Below are positions 44,389 to 53,199 of a DNA stretch of 64,000 nucleotides, piece by piece (the stretch's first letter is position 1; each line of letters starts with the position of its first letter). The notes under the pieces are model-generated. The model was not told the DNA's origin, ran no database searches, and was given only the letters and a program-made list of their open reading frames with translations. The position numbers and the translations under genes were made by a program. This stretch comes from Teichococcus oryzae (GTDB lineage Bacteria > Pseudomonadota > Alphaproteobacteria > Acetobacterales > Acetobacteraceae), in the NCBI RefSeq assembly GCF_008386565.1, contig NZ_VUKA01000002.1:434001-498000 (forward strand). Reading direction: 5' to 3'.

Positions 44389-45363
44389 ATGCGCAGACGG
44401 AGCATTCTGGGGCTGGCGTCAGCCGCGCTGCTGCCATCCATGCTGGCGCGGCCAGCCCTGACGCGGGCCGCCGCGCCCTTTCCCTCGCGCCCCGTCACCA
44501 TGGTGGTGCCGTTTCCGCCGGGGGGCGCCACCGACGTGGCCGCACGCACCCTGGCCGAGAAGATGGCGCCGCTGCTTGGCCAGCCGGTGATCATCGACAA
44601 CAAGCCCGGCGCCCAGACGGCGATCGGCGCCGATGCGGTGGCGCGGGCGGAGCCCGATGGCCACACCATGCTGATGGCCTCCGGCACCACCATGACGCTG
44701 AACCCGCTGCTGCCGGAAAAGCTGTCCTACCGGGCGGAGGATCTGGCGCCGGTGGCGCTGGTCACGACGCTGCCCTTCGGCATCGTGGTGCGCAAGGGCC
44801 TGGCGCATGACGTGGCCAGCTTCGTGGCGCTGGCCAAGTCGCGCAACGGGCAGCTGAACTACGGCTCCAACGGCCCGACCAGCTTCAACAACATCGCCGC
44901 CATCACCGTGATGGAGGGCCTCGGCATCCGCATGCAGGAGATCAGCTATCGCGGCGATGCCCAGCAGCTCACCGACCTGATGGCCGGCACGCTGGACGTG
45001 ATCGTGGTGGGCGGCAGCTCCGCCCTGGCGGCGCTGCGCGCGGATCGCGGCACCATCATCGGCTGGACCGGGGAGAAGGAAAGGCTGGCGGTGACGCCGG
45101 ACGTGCCGAATTTTTCCGAGCTGGGGCCGAACATGGTCTGCCAGACGCATTTCGGCCTGCTGGTGCCGGCGCGCACCCCGCGCGCTGCGGTGCTGCGCCT
45201 CAACGAGGCGGCGCTGAAGGGAATGCAGGCACCAGAGCTGCGCGACCGCCTGCTGAAGGAAGGGCAATACGTCGCAGACGGGTCGCCGGATGACTACGCC
45301 GCCTATCTGCGCCGGGATGCGGATCGCTGGCGCGACCTCGTCGCGCGCCTGGCCAAGGCCTGA
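44389..45363 (+). CDS. tripartite tricarboxylate transporter receptor (Bug family)
   Basis: A 324-residue receptor beginning MRRRSILGLASAALLPSML (Tat-like signal, cleaved near ALTRA at residue 27). Ligand loops are VTMVVPFPPGGATDVAARTLA (about 35-55) and GQPVIIDNKPGAQTAIGADAV (about 64-84), with SYRGDAQQLTDLMAGTLDVI near 185. A GGGAGGAAG site lies eight bases before the ATG. It is the second Bug gene in this operon and the third of four in the window, and is only moderately similar to the one at 39667, so they probably bind different acids. No TctAB nearby. Confidence 0.93.
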   Translation: MRRRSILGLASAALLPSMLARPALTRAAAPFPSRPVTMVVPFPPGGATDVAARTLAEKMAPLLGQPVIIDNKPGAQTAIGADAVARAEPDGHTMLMASGTTMTLNPLLPEKLSYRAEDLAPVALVTTLPFGIVVRKGLAHDVASFVALAKSRNGQLNYGSNGPTSFNNIAAITVMEGLGIRMQEISYRGDAQQLTDLMAGTLDVIVVGGSSALAALRADRGTIIGWTGEKERLAVTPDVPNFSELGPNMVCQTHFGLLVPARTPRAAVLRLNEAALKGMQAPELRDRLLKEGQYVADGSPDDYAAYLRRDADRWRDLVARLAKA

Positions 45364-45368
45364 CGCCG

Positions 45369-46430
45369 GTGGCCGGCACCGTTGTTGTCGCGGGCGCGCT
45401 CGGGCTGGTCGGCCGCGCCGCGCTGGATCGCTACGTGGCCGATGGCTGGAACGTGGTGGGCCTGTCCCGCCGCGCGCCGCCGGACGATCTCGGCGCCCGC
45501 ATCCTGTCGGTGGACCTGACCGATGCCGGGGCCTGCCGCGCCGCGCTGTCGGGGCTGGGCGCCACGCATCTCGTGTACAGCGCCCTGTACGAGAAGCCGG
45601 AGCTGCGGGCGGGCTGGCTCGATCCCGAGCAGATGCAGACAAACCGCGCCATGCTGGCCAATTGCGTCGAGGCGCTGGATGGCGGGGCGCTGCGCCACGT
45701 CACGCTGTTGCAGGGCACCAAGGCCTATGGCGTGCATCTGGGCCAGATGCCCATCCCCGGCAAGGAGGATGCGCCGCGCCACATGCATGCGAACTTCTAC
45801 TGGCTTCAGGAGGACTGGCTGCGCGAGCGGCAGCGCGGGTGCGGCTGGCACTGGACAGTGCTGCGGCCGCAGGCGGTGATCGGCTTCGCGCTGGGCAGCG
45901 CCATGAACCTGCTCTCGGCCATGGGCGTCTACGCGGCGGTCAGCCGCGCCATGGGCCTGCCCCTGGTCTTTCCGGGGCGTGGCGACCGGATCACCGAGGT
46001 GACGGATGCGCGGCTGCTCGCTTCCGCCATTGCCTGGGCGGGGCAGAGCGAGGCGGCGCGCGACCAGATCTTCAACGTGACCAATGGCGACGTTCTCACC
46101 TGGCGCAGCCTGTTTCCCGTGCTGGCCCGCGCCTTCGGCATGCAGCAGGGCGAGCCGCATCCGATGCCGCTGCCCGTTCTGATGGCCGACAAGGAGGCCG
46201 TCTGGCAGGAGGTGGTGCGCCAGCATGGCCTGCGGCCGCACCGGCTGGATGAGCTGGTCGGCAGTTCCTGGCAGTTCGCCGATTTCGCCTTCAGCCGCGA
46301 CGATCAGGCGGCCTCGCTGGTCAGCACGATCAAGATCCGGCAGGCCGGCTTCGGCGAATGCATCGACAGCGCCGCGATGCTGGAATGGTGGCTGGGCGAG
46401 TTGCAGCGGCGGCGCATCCTGCCACGCTGA
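45369..46430 (+). CDS. NAD-dependent epimerase/PRISE-like enone reductase
   Basis: A 353-residue atypical SDR. The start is GTG (45369), five bases after the preceding stop. N-terminal VVAGALGLVGRAALD (6-20) is the nucleotide loop and NVVGLSRRAP follows. LLQGTKAYGVHLG (about 113-125) and FYWLQEDWLRER (about 141-152) carry the lysine and tyrosine pair of the PRISE family (progesterone 5-beta-reductase/iridoid synthase-like), which reduces conjugated enones with NADPH. A C-terminal KIRQAGFGECIDSAAMLEWW block is common to bacterial members. Its presence among acyl-CoA genes suggests that the substrate or an intermediate has an enone, as in terpenoid or steroid-like compounds; this is inference. 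Confidence 0.82.
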   Translation: MAGTVVVAGALGLVGRAALDRYVADGWNVVGLSRRAPPDDLGARILSVDLTDAGACRAALSGLGATHLVYSALYEKPELRAGWLDPEQMQTNRAMLANCVEALDGGALRHVTLLQGTKAYGVHLGQMPIPGKEDAPRHMHANFYWLQEDWLRERQRGCGWHWTVLRPQAVIGFALGSAMNLLSAMGVYAAVSRAMGLPLVFPGRGDRITEVTDARLLASAIAWAGQSEAARDQIFNVTNGDVLTWRSLFPVLARAFGMQQGEPHPMPLPVLMADKEAVWQEVVRQHGLRPHRLDELVGSSWQFADFAFSRDDQAASLVSTIKIRQAGFGECIDSAAMLEWWLGELQRRRILPR

Positions 46431-46523
46431 GGCGCCGCCCGATCCGTGGGCCCGGCACGGCCTTCCGCCGGGCGATGATGCAGAACCGACCATGAATGCA
46501 TGGCGGCATTGGAGGAGGCTTCG

Positions 46524-47672
46524 ATGGCTCTGTCACGCAGGGAATTCCTGACGCTGTCCGCGGCCGGCGCGCTGGCGCTTGGTGCGCCACGGCTGGCGCG
46601 CGCCGCCGATCCGATCCGGGTTGGCGCGCTGTTTCCCCTCAGCGGCGGCGCCGCCGTGCAAGGCCAGCATGTCTGCGAGGCGATCGAGATCGCGGCGGCC
46701 ATGGTCAATGATGCGGGCGGCGTGCTGGGCCGGCCGGTGCAGGTGCTGCGGCGGGATGACGAATCGACGCCCGCCGTGGGCGTCAGCCGCGCCAACGAGC
46801 TGATCGCCGAGCGCGTGGCCGTGGTGATCGAGGGCTGGAACAGCCCGGTGACGCTGGCCACCCAGACCGTGCTGGCGCGGGCGGGGGTGCTGGACATCAC
46901 CGCCATCTCCAAGGCGGACCAGATCCTGACCGGCGGCGGCAATCCGCTGGCGATCCGGCTGAACTCCTCCAACGCGCAGGATGGCCGCGTCATCGCCGAG
47001 CACCTGAAGGCGACGGGCGCCGCGCGCATCGCCTTCCTGACGCAGAACGACGCCTATGGAAACGGCGCGCAGGCCTCGATCGAGAACGAGCTGAAGGCGA
47101 TCGGCCACAACTACACCAAGGTGGGGGAGGAGCGCTTTCCCTTCGCCCAGGCGGATTTCCGCGTGGCCCTCACCAATATCCGCTCCAGCAACGCCGATGC
47201 GGTGGTGGCGATCAACGCCAATGAAGGATCGGGCCTGCCGGCGCTGATCCGCCAGGCGCGGCAGATGCGGCTGCGCGGCGAGCTGGTCACGGCGGTCGGC
47301 ACCGTGGCGCCGAGCGTGATCCAGGTGGCGGGGGAGGCGGCAAACGGCATCATCGGCGCCGACATCTATTTCCCCAAGGTCGAGCCTTTCGCCTCCAACC
47401 CGGTGAATCAGGACTTCGTGCGCCGGGCCGAGGAGAAGATCCGCTATTCCCCCGACAAGTTCATGGCGCTGGGCGCCGCCTCCCTGCAAATCTGGGCCAG
47501 CGCCGCCAATGAGCTGGGCACGCTGGAGCGCGAGAAGATCGCCAACCGCATCCGCGGCGGCCGCTTCGCCGGAACGGTGCTGGGCGACGTGACCTTCAGC
47601 CCGGAAGGCCAGCTGGCTTCCCGCCACCAGCTCTTCACCGTGCGTGAGGGGCGCATCGAGGTGCGCTCGTGA
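46524..47672 (+). CDS. branched-chain/aromatic-acid ABC transporter receptor (LivK family)
   Basis: A 382-residue periplasmic binding protein. The Tat-type signal SRREFLTLSAAGALALGAP starts right after the ATG at 46524, which has an excellent GGAGGAGG at six bases; an upstream ATG at 46500 lacks one. Mature features are IRVGALFPLSGGAAVQGQHV (about 35-54) and IAFLTQNDAYGNGAQASIENEL near 165, typical of the type I LivK fold. The receptor leads a LivKGFHM transporter for amino acids or aromatic/aliphatic carboxylates. A co-encoded NDP-forming acyl-CoA synthetase suggests a carboxylic acid ligand here. A 93-base gap before it could hold an internal promoter. Confidence 0.93.
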   Translation: MALSRREFLTLSAAGALALGAPRLARAADPIRVGALFPLSGGAAVQGQHVCEAIEIAAAMVNDAGGVLGRPVQVLRRDDESTPAVGVSRANELIAERVAVVIEGWNSPVTLATQTVLARAGVLDITAISKADQILTGGGNPLAIRLNSSNAQDGRVIAEHLKATGAARIAFLTQNDAYGNGAQASIENELKAIGHNYTKVGEERFPFAQADFRVALTNIRSSNADAVVAINANEGSGLPALIRQARQMRLRGELVTAVGTVAPSVIQVAGEAANGIIGADIYFPKVEPFASNPVNQDFVRRAEEKIRYSPDKFMALGAASLQIWASAANELGTLEREKIANRIRGGRFAGTVLGDVTFSPEGQLASRHQLFTVREGRIEVRS

Positions 47673-48451
47673 ACGGTGCCGCGCCGCCGCCGCCGGCCAT
47701 GCGGGTCGAAAGGCTGGGCGTGCGCTATGGCGCGCTGGTCGCGCTGCAGGATGTCAGCTGGCACGTGGCGGCGGGGGAGATCCTGGGCATCATCGGGCCG
47801 AACGGCGCCGGCAAAAGCTCCTGCTACGACGCGGCAACCCACATGGCGGCGCGCAGCGGCCGCGTCTGGCTCGGCGGGCGGGACGTGACGGAGCTGCCGC
47901 CGCACGCGCTGGCCGGCCTCGGGCTGAAGCGGGCCTTCCAGCAGAACAACTTCTTCACCACCATGACGGTGCTCGACAACATGGTGGCCGTTCTGGCGCC
48001 GGAAGCCGGCACCGGCCTCCTGCCCAGTCTGTTGCTGCCGTTGCGGGAAGCCCGGCGGCGGGCGGCGCTGGAGAGTGAGGCGGCGGCGCTGCTGGAGCGC
48101 TTCGGCGTGCCGCGCGCCCTGCACGGGCTAAGGCCGCCCAACATCCCCTATGGCAGCCAGCGCATGCTGTCCATCGCGCTCGCCTTCGGGCGCGGCGCGC
48201 GGGTGCTGATGCTGGACGAGCCGGCGGCCGGACTGGGCGGCGCCGACATGGCGCATCTCGCCGCGCTGCTGCGGCGCCTGCGCGGCGAAGGTGTCGCCAT
48301 TGTGCTGATCGAGCACCACATGGACCTGATCATGTCGGTCGCCGACCGGATCCTGGTGCTGGACCAGGGGCGCCCCTTGGCTTCCGGCCCGCCGCAGGCG
48401 ATCCAGGCCGATCCGCGCGTGCGCGAGGCTTATCTGGGGCAGGCGGCATGA
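47669..48451 (+). CDS. ABC transporter ATP-binding protein (LivG family)
   Basis: A 260-residue ATPase. The Walker A is GIIGPNGAGKSS (about 42-53), and the Q-loop is RAFQQNNFF (about 91-99). The signature is IPYGSQR, a variant of LSYGxQR, and the Walker B is LMLDEPAAGLG (about 186-196). The H-loop IEHHMDLIM follows. The start is GTG at 47669, overlapping the receptor stop (GTGA). It powers the LivHM permease with the second ATPase encoded immediately downstream. Confidence 0.95.
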   Translation: MNGAAPPPPAMRVERLGVRYGALVALQDVSWHVAAGEILGIIGPNGAGKSSCYDAATHMAARSGRVWLGGRDVTELPPHALAGLGLKRAFQQNNFFTTMTVLDNMVAVLAPEAGTGLLPSLLLPLREARRRAALESEAAALLERFGVPRALHGLRPPNIPYGSQRMLSIALAFGRGARVLMLDEPAAGLGGADMAHLAALLRRLRGEGVAIVLIEHHMDLIMSVADRILVLDQGRPLASGPPQAIQADPRVREAYLGQAA

Positions 48452-49179
48452 GCACGCCCATCCTGGAAGCCAGGGAGCTGCGCGTCACCTATGGCGGCCA
48501 TGTGGCGCTCGACATCCCGCATCTCGCCCTCGCGCCGGGCGAGCTGGTGGGGGTGGTCGGCGCCAATGGCGCGGGCAAGTCCACGCTGGTGAACGCCCTG
48601 CTCGGCTGGTCGCGGGGCGCGCCGGCGGTGAGCGGCAGCGTGCGGCTGGCGGGGGAGGAGATCGGCGCCCTGCCGCCGCATGCGCGCGTCGCGCGCGGCC
48701 TGGCCCTGGTGCCGGAGGGCGGCGCCGTCTTCATGCGCCTGTCGGTGGCGGAGAACCTGGCGGCCGCGACCCCGCCCGCCGGCGCCGCCGGCCGCGCCCA
48801 TGACGAGGCGCAGATCGAGGCACTGTTCCCGCGCCTGCGGGAACGGCGGCACCACATGGCCTCGGCCCTGTCGGGCGGCGAGCGGCAGATGCTGGCGATC
48901 GCGCGCGCGCTGCGCCTCGGCCCCAGCGCCCTGCTGCTGGACGAGCCTTCCATCGGCCTCGCGCCGCGCCTGGTCACGGATGTGCTGCGCGCGGTGCGCG
49001 GGCTGGTGGACCAGCATCTCTCGGTGCTGCTGGTGGAGCAGAATGTGCGCGCCGCCATCGCCGTGGTGGACCGCCTGATCCTGCTGGAGCGCGGGCGCAT
49101 CCTGGCGCAGGGTCCGGTGGCCGCCATGCGGGACGATCCGCGCATCCTGGAAGCCTATCTGGGGGAGGCGGCGGCATGA
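48448..49179 (+). CDS. ABC transporter ATP-binding protein (LivF family)
   Basis: A 243-residue ATPase with Walker A VVGANGAGKST (about 36-46), ABC signature LSGGERQMLAIARAL (about 144-158), Walker B LLLDEPSIGLAP (about 163-174) and H-loop VEQNVRAAI. LVPEGGAVFMRLSV is the typical LivF Q-loop region. Its ATG overlaps the LivG stop (ATGA) and its stop overlaps the LivH start in the same way, so the order G-F-H-M is tightly coupled. Confidence 0.95.
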   Translation: MSTPILEARELRVTYGGHVALDIPHLALAPGELVGVVGANGAGKSTLVNALLGWSRGAPAVSGSVRLAGEEIGALPPHARVARGLALVPEGGAVFMRLSVAENLAAATPPAGAAGRAHDEAQIEALFPRLRERRHHMASALSGGERQMLAIARALRLGPSALLLDEPSIGLAPRLVTDVLRAVRGLVDQHLSVLLVEQNVRAAIAVVDRLILLERGRILAQGPVAAMRDDPRILEAYLGEAAA

Positions 49180-50042
49180 ACCTGGTGCAGCAGCTGATCA
49201 ACGGCATCGTGCTCGGCCATGGCTACGCGCTGATCGCGGTTGGCTGGACGGTGCTTCTCGGCGTCGCGCGGCTGGTGAATTTCGGCCATGGGCAGATCTA
49301 CATGCTGGCCGCCTTCGTGACCTGGTGGGCGGTGGCGGGGCTTGGCCTGCCCTATCCCGTCGCCATCCTGGCCGCCATGCTGGCGGGCGTGCTGATCGGC
49401 CTGCTGATGCAGGCGGCGATGCTGCGGCTGACCTTCGCGCAGGATCTCGTCTCCATCATGATCGTGACGCTGGGCTTCGGCCACATGATGCGCGGCATCG
49501 CCGGCCTGGTCTTCGGCGGCCACCCGCAGGTGCTGGAAACGCCGCTGAGCTACATCGATTTCGAGATCGCCGGCGCCTGGGTCACGGCGCAGGACCTGGC
49601 GGTGGTGCTGGTCGGCATCGCCGCCTTCGCGCTGCTGCATTTCGGGCTGGAGCGCGGCACGCTGGGCCGCACCGCGCGCATGGTGGCGGAAGACCCGAAG
49701 CTGGCGCAGCTCGCCGGCATCGATGTGAAGCGCGTCTACTTCGCCGTGTTCGCCTTCGAGGGGGCGGCCGTCGCCCTGGCCGCCGCCATGGTCGCGCCGC
49801 GCACCCCGATCCTGACCAGCATCGGCTTCGAGGAGGTGATCGTGACCTTTGTGGTTGTCGTGCTGGGCGGCATCGGCTCGGTCGCGGGCAGCTACGCGGC
49901 CGGGCTCGGGCTCGGCATCTTCACGGCGCTGTTCGGCGGCTTCGTGTCGCCGGCCTATGCCACCACGGCGGCGTTCGGCGTGCTGATCGTGGTGCTGGTG
50001 CTGCGGCCGAGCGGCCTGGCCATGCGCGCGGGAGGCCGCTGA
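49176..50042 (+). CDS. branched-chain-type ABC transporter permease (LivH family)
   Basis: A 288-residue membrane protein with about eight hydrophobic segments. NLVQQLINGIVLGHGYALIAV at the N-terminus and ARLVNFGHGQIYMLAAF near 30 are the LivH entry blocks. The GRTARMVAEDPKLAQLAGIDVKRV coupling-type loop lies near 165-188, and VVVLGGIGSVAGSYAAGLGLG near 228 is the conserved C-terminal stretch. It forms the channel with LivM; the stop shares one base with the LivM start (TGATG). Confidence 0.95.
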   Translation: MNLVQQLINGIVLGHGYALIAVGWTVLLGVARLVNFGHGQIYMLAAFVTWWAVAGLGLPYPVAILAAMLAGVLIGLLMQAAMLRLTFAQDLVSIMIVTLGFGHMMRGIAGLVFGGHPQVLETPLSYIDFEIAGAWVTAQDLAVVLVGIAAFALLHFGLERGTLGRTARMVAEDPKLAQLAGIDVKRVYFAVFAFEGAAVALAAAMVAPRTPILTSIGFEEVIVTFVVVVLGGIGSVAGSYAAGLGLGIFTALFGGFVSPAYATTAAFGVLIVVLVLRPSGLAMRAGGR

Positions 50043-51025
50043 TGGCCGGCCGCCTCGCGCCCTTCCTGGCCGTCCCGCTCGCCATCCTGGTGTTTCTGCT
50101 GCCGGGATGGCTGGGCGGCGTGCATGGCGCCTTCACCGTGATCGCCATCATGGCGATCGCTGCCTATGGCCTCGACATCGTGGTGTCGGATCTGGGCGAG
50201 GTCAGCCTGGCGCACACCGTGTTCTTCGCCGCCGGCGCCTATGCCACCGGGCTGCTGGCGACGCGGCTCGGCGCCAATGGCTGGCTGACGCTGGCCGGCG
50301 CCCTGGCGGCGGGAACGCTGATCGCGCTGGTGCTCGGGCTCATCACCCTGGCGCTGCGGGAATTCGTGTTCTCCCTCGTGACCTACGCGGCCACGGTGGT
50401 CGCCGCGGCGGTGGCGCATAACTGGGACGTCCTCGGCGGCTCGGACGGCGTTTCTGGCATCCCGACGCTGGACCTGCCGCTGGGGCCGCTGCGCCTGGGC
50501 GCCACCAACGACGTCCAGCTCTGGCCCTTCGCCTTCGGCCTGCTGCTGCTGACGCTCTACGCGGTGCGGCAGTTCCGGCGCTCGCGCCTCGGCGCCATGG
50601 CCATGATGGTGCATCTGAACCCCCGCCTGGCGACCATGTCCGGCATTGATGTGCGGCGGGTGCGGCTCGGTGTCTTCGTGCTGTCGGCGCCGTTCAGTGC
50701 CGTGGCCGGATGGCTCTATGCCTATCAGCGCGCCTATGTCGGGCCGGACCTGTTCGAAACCTATTTCCTGGTGCTGATGCTGACCGCCGTGGTGCTGGTC
50801 GGGCGCCGCCGCCTGCTGGCGCCGCTGATCGGCACCGCCCTGATCATCGGGCAGGAACGCTTCCTGTCCTTTGGCGGCGACATCAACGCCATCATCCTGG
50901 GCGGTGCCCTTGTTCTGGCGCTGGCCGTCCTGCCGGGCGGGCTGGACGGGCTGTTCCGCCGCGCCTTCGCCCGGACCGCCCAGCCCGCCCCTCATTCCGA
51001 CAGGAGGCCCGTCGCTCAGTCATGA
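50042..51025 (+). CDS. branched-chain-type ABC transporter permease (LivM family)
   Basis: A 327-residue membrane protein with eight to ten hydrophobic segments. YGLDIVVSDLGEVSLAHTVFFAAGAY (about 40-65) is the LivM signature region, and MMVHLNPRLATMSGIDVRRVRLGVFVLSA near 190 is the coupling loop. The C-terminus is polar (RTAQPAPHSDRRPVAQS). The start at 50042 is preferred because a longer in-frame extension lies wholly within the LivH gene. Its stop overlaps the start of the acyl-CoA synthetase gene (ATGA), linking uptake to CoA activation. Confidence 0.94.
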   Translation: MAGRLAPFLAVPLAILVFLLPGWLGGVHGAFTVIAIMAIAAYGLDIVVSDLGEVSLAHTVFFAAGAYATGLLATRLGANGWLTLAGALAAGTLIALVLGLITLALREFVFSLVTYAATVVAAAVAHNWDVLGGSDGVSGIPTLDLPLGPLRLGATNDVQLWPFAFGLLLLTLYAVRQFRRSRLGAMAMMVHLNPRLATMSGIDVRRVRLGVFVLSAPFSAVAGWLYAYQRAYVGPDLFETYFLVLMLTAVVLVGRRRLLAPLIGTALIIGQERFLSFGGDINAIILGGALVLALAVLPGGLDGLFRRAFARTAQPAPHSDRRPVAQS

Positions 51026-53199
51026 CGCCGCAACCGCACCACGCCCTGCCCACCCGGCCGCTCTACCGCCGGGCCGACCTGCTGAAGCTGCTGGAGCCGG
51101 GCAGCATCGCCGTGGTGGGCGCTTCCGCCCGCCCCGGCTCTTTCGGCGAGCGGACCGTGAGCAACCTCGCGCAGTTCGCCGGCCGCCTGCACCTGGTGAA
51201 CCCGCGCTATGACCGGCTGGGGGAGCGGCCCTGCCACCCCTCCATCGCCGCCCTGCCGGAAGTGCCGGACCTGGTGGTCGCCGCCACGCCGATGGAAGCC
51301 TGCGAATCCGTGGTGACCGATTGCGTCGCCGCCGGGGTGGGGGCGCTGGTGCTGTATGCTGCCGGCTTCGCGGAAACCGGCCGGCCGGAGCGCGCGGCGC
51401 TGCAACGGCGCATCGTCGGCATGGCGCGGGCGGGCGGGCTGCGCCTGCTGGGCCCGAACTGCATCGGCCTCACCGATTATGTCCGCCGCGCCGAGATCAG
51501 CTTCGTGGCCATCCCGCGCCCGGCCGCGCCGCCAACGGGGCCGGCCATCGGCATTGTCAGCCAGTCCGGCAATCTGGGCTTCGCGCTGGCGCAGGCGGTG
51601 GAGGCCGGCGCCCAGGTCGGCCGCGTGCTGACCTGCGGCAATTCGGGCGACATCGACGTGGCCGACTTGGTGGCGGCGCTGGCCGAGGACCCGAATTGTT
51701 CCGCCATCGCCCTTTTGTTCGAGGGAATGGCCGAGCCGCTGCGGCTGATCGAGGCCGCGTCGCTGGCGCGGCGCAACGGCAAGCCGGTGGTGGTGCACAA
51801 GCTCGGCACCGGGGAACAGGGCGCCCAGGCCGCCATGTCCCATACCGGCTCCCTCGCCGGCTCGAACGAGGTTTACCGGGCCGCCTTCGCGCGCGCCGGC
51901 ATGATCCATGCCGACAGCTTCGAGGGGCTGCTGGAACTGGCGGGCTTCTTCGCCAAGGCGCCGGCGCCGGGGGCGGCGGGCGTCGCGGTGGTGTCGACCT
52001 CGGGCGGCGCCGCCATCATGGCAGCCGACTGCGCCGAGGCGCATGGCGTTCCCCTGCCGCAGCCGGGGCCGGAGGCGCAGGCCGTGCTGGCCGCGCGCAT
52101 TCCCGAATTCGGCTCGGCCCGCAATCCCTGCGACGTCACCGCCCAGGTGCTGACGGACCCGGGCTCCCTGCGGGACTGCATGGAGGCGCTGCTCGCCGAC
52201 CCGGCCTATGGCGCGCTGATCCTGCCCAACGGCTTCGCCTATGACGTGGCGACGCCGCGCTTCCGCCTGCTGGATGAGCTGGCGGCGCAACATGGCAAGG
52301 CAGCCTGCGTGGTGTGGACCAGCCAGTGGCTGGAAGGGCCGGGCGCGCGGGAGGTCGAGGCGACGCGGAATGTGGCGCTGTTCCGCTCCATGGACCGGTG
52401 CCTGGCCGCCATCGCAGCCTGGCAGGCGCAGGCCGGGCCGGCGATGCCGGAGGCGCCCCCCACGCGCCTTTCGCCGCCCGCCGCGCGGGAGCAGGCGGCG
52501 CGGCTCCTGGCGGAAGCGAGCGGCCCGGTGCTGACCGAGCGGGAAGCCAAGGCGGTGCTGGCCGCCTATGGCATCCCCGTGGTGCAGGAAACCCTGGCGA
52601 CGGATGCCGAGGCGGCGGTGCGGGCGGCCGAGGCCACCGGTTTCCCCGTGGTGCTGAAGGTCGAGAGCCCGGCCCTGCCGCACAAGACGGAGGCGGGGGT
52701 GATCCGACTCGGCCTCGGCGATGCCGGCGCGGTGCGCGCGGCCTTCACGGAGGTGATGGACAATGCCCGCCGCGCCGCGCCGGACGCGCCGATCAACGGC
52801 GTGCTGGTGCAGCCCATGGTGCCGGCGGGGATCGAGATCGTGGTGGGCGCGCGGCGGGACCCGTTGTTCGGCCCCACCGTGCTGGTCGGCCTGGGCGGCG
52901 TGCTGGTGGAGTTGCTGCGCGACAGCGCCGTGGCCCTGGCGCCGGTCGGCGCCGGGGAAGCGCGGGCGATGCTCGGCCGGCTGAAGGGGGCGCGGCTGCT
53001 CTCGGGCTTCCGCAACCTGCCCGCGGCCGACCTCGACACCCTGGCCGGCATCGTCCAGCGGGTGTCCGAGCTGGCGGCCGACCATGCCGGCCGCATCGCC
53101 GAGATCGACGTCAACCCGGTGATCTGCGCCGGCACGCGGCAGATCGCGGTGGACGCGCTGATCGCCCTCAGCCCGCCGGAGGCACCGTCGGATGGGTGA
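51022..53199 (+). CDS. NDP-forming acyl-CoA synthetase (acetate--CoA ligase family)
   Basis: A 725-residue fusion of the alpha and beta parts of ADP-forming acyl-CoA synthetases. In order: a CoA-binding Rossmann domain (GSIAVVGASARPGSFGERT, about 27-45), ligase domains with IGIVSQSGNLGFALAQ (about 175-190), and the phospho-histidine H274 in AAMSHTGSLAGS. A linker follows, and then an ATP-grasp domain from about 495 (LTEREAKAVLAAYGIPVV and VLKVESPALPHKTEAGVI). It makes an acyl-CoA from a carboxylic acid with nucleotide triphosphate and phosphate release. It is translationally coupled to livM and closes the operon, giving a second route of CoA activation besides the CaiB-type transferase. Its 3' end overlaps the convergent oxidoreductase gene by 32 bases with no terminator between. 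Confidence 0.93.
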   Translation: MTPQPHHALPTRPLYRRADLLKLLEPGSIAVVGASARPGSFGERTVSNLAQFAGRLHLVNPRYDRLGERPCHPSIAALPEVPDLVVAATPMEACESVVTDCVAAGVGALVLYAAGFAETGRPERAALQRRIVGMARAGGLRLLGPNCIGLTDYVRRAEISFVAIPRPAAPPTGPAIGIVSQSGNLGFALAQAVEAGAQVGRVLTCGNSGDIDVADLVAALAEDPNCSAIALLFEGMAEPLRLIEAASLARRNGKPVVVHKLGTGEQGAQAAMSHTGSLAGSNEVYRAAFARAGMIHADSFEGLLELAGFFAKAPAPGAAGVAVVSTSGGAAIMAADCAEAHGVPLPQPGPEAQAVLAARIPEFGSARNPCDVTAQVLTDPGSLRDCMEALLADPAYGALILPNGFAYDVATPRFRLLDELAAQHGKAACVVWTSQWLEGPGAREVEATRNVALFRSMDRCLAAIAAWQAQAGPAMPEAPPTRLSPPAAREQAARLLAEASGPVLTEREAKAVLAAYGIPVVQETLATDAEAAVRAAEATGFPVVLKVESPALPHKTEAGVIRLGLGDAGAVRAAFTEVMDNARRAAPDAPINGVLVQPMVPAGIEIVVGARRDPLFGPTVLVGLGGVLVELLRDSAVALAPVGAGEARAMLGRLKGARLLSGFRNLPAADLDTLAGIVQRVSELAADHAGRIAEIDVNPVICAGTRQIAVDALIALSPPEAPSDG

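Noticed and set aside
51016-53085. A 689-codon minus-strand frame opposite the acyl-CoA synthetase
   Set aside because: Antisense to a complete two-part synthetase; composition is arginine- and histidine-rich without domain.
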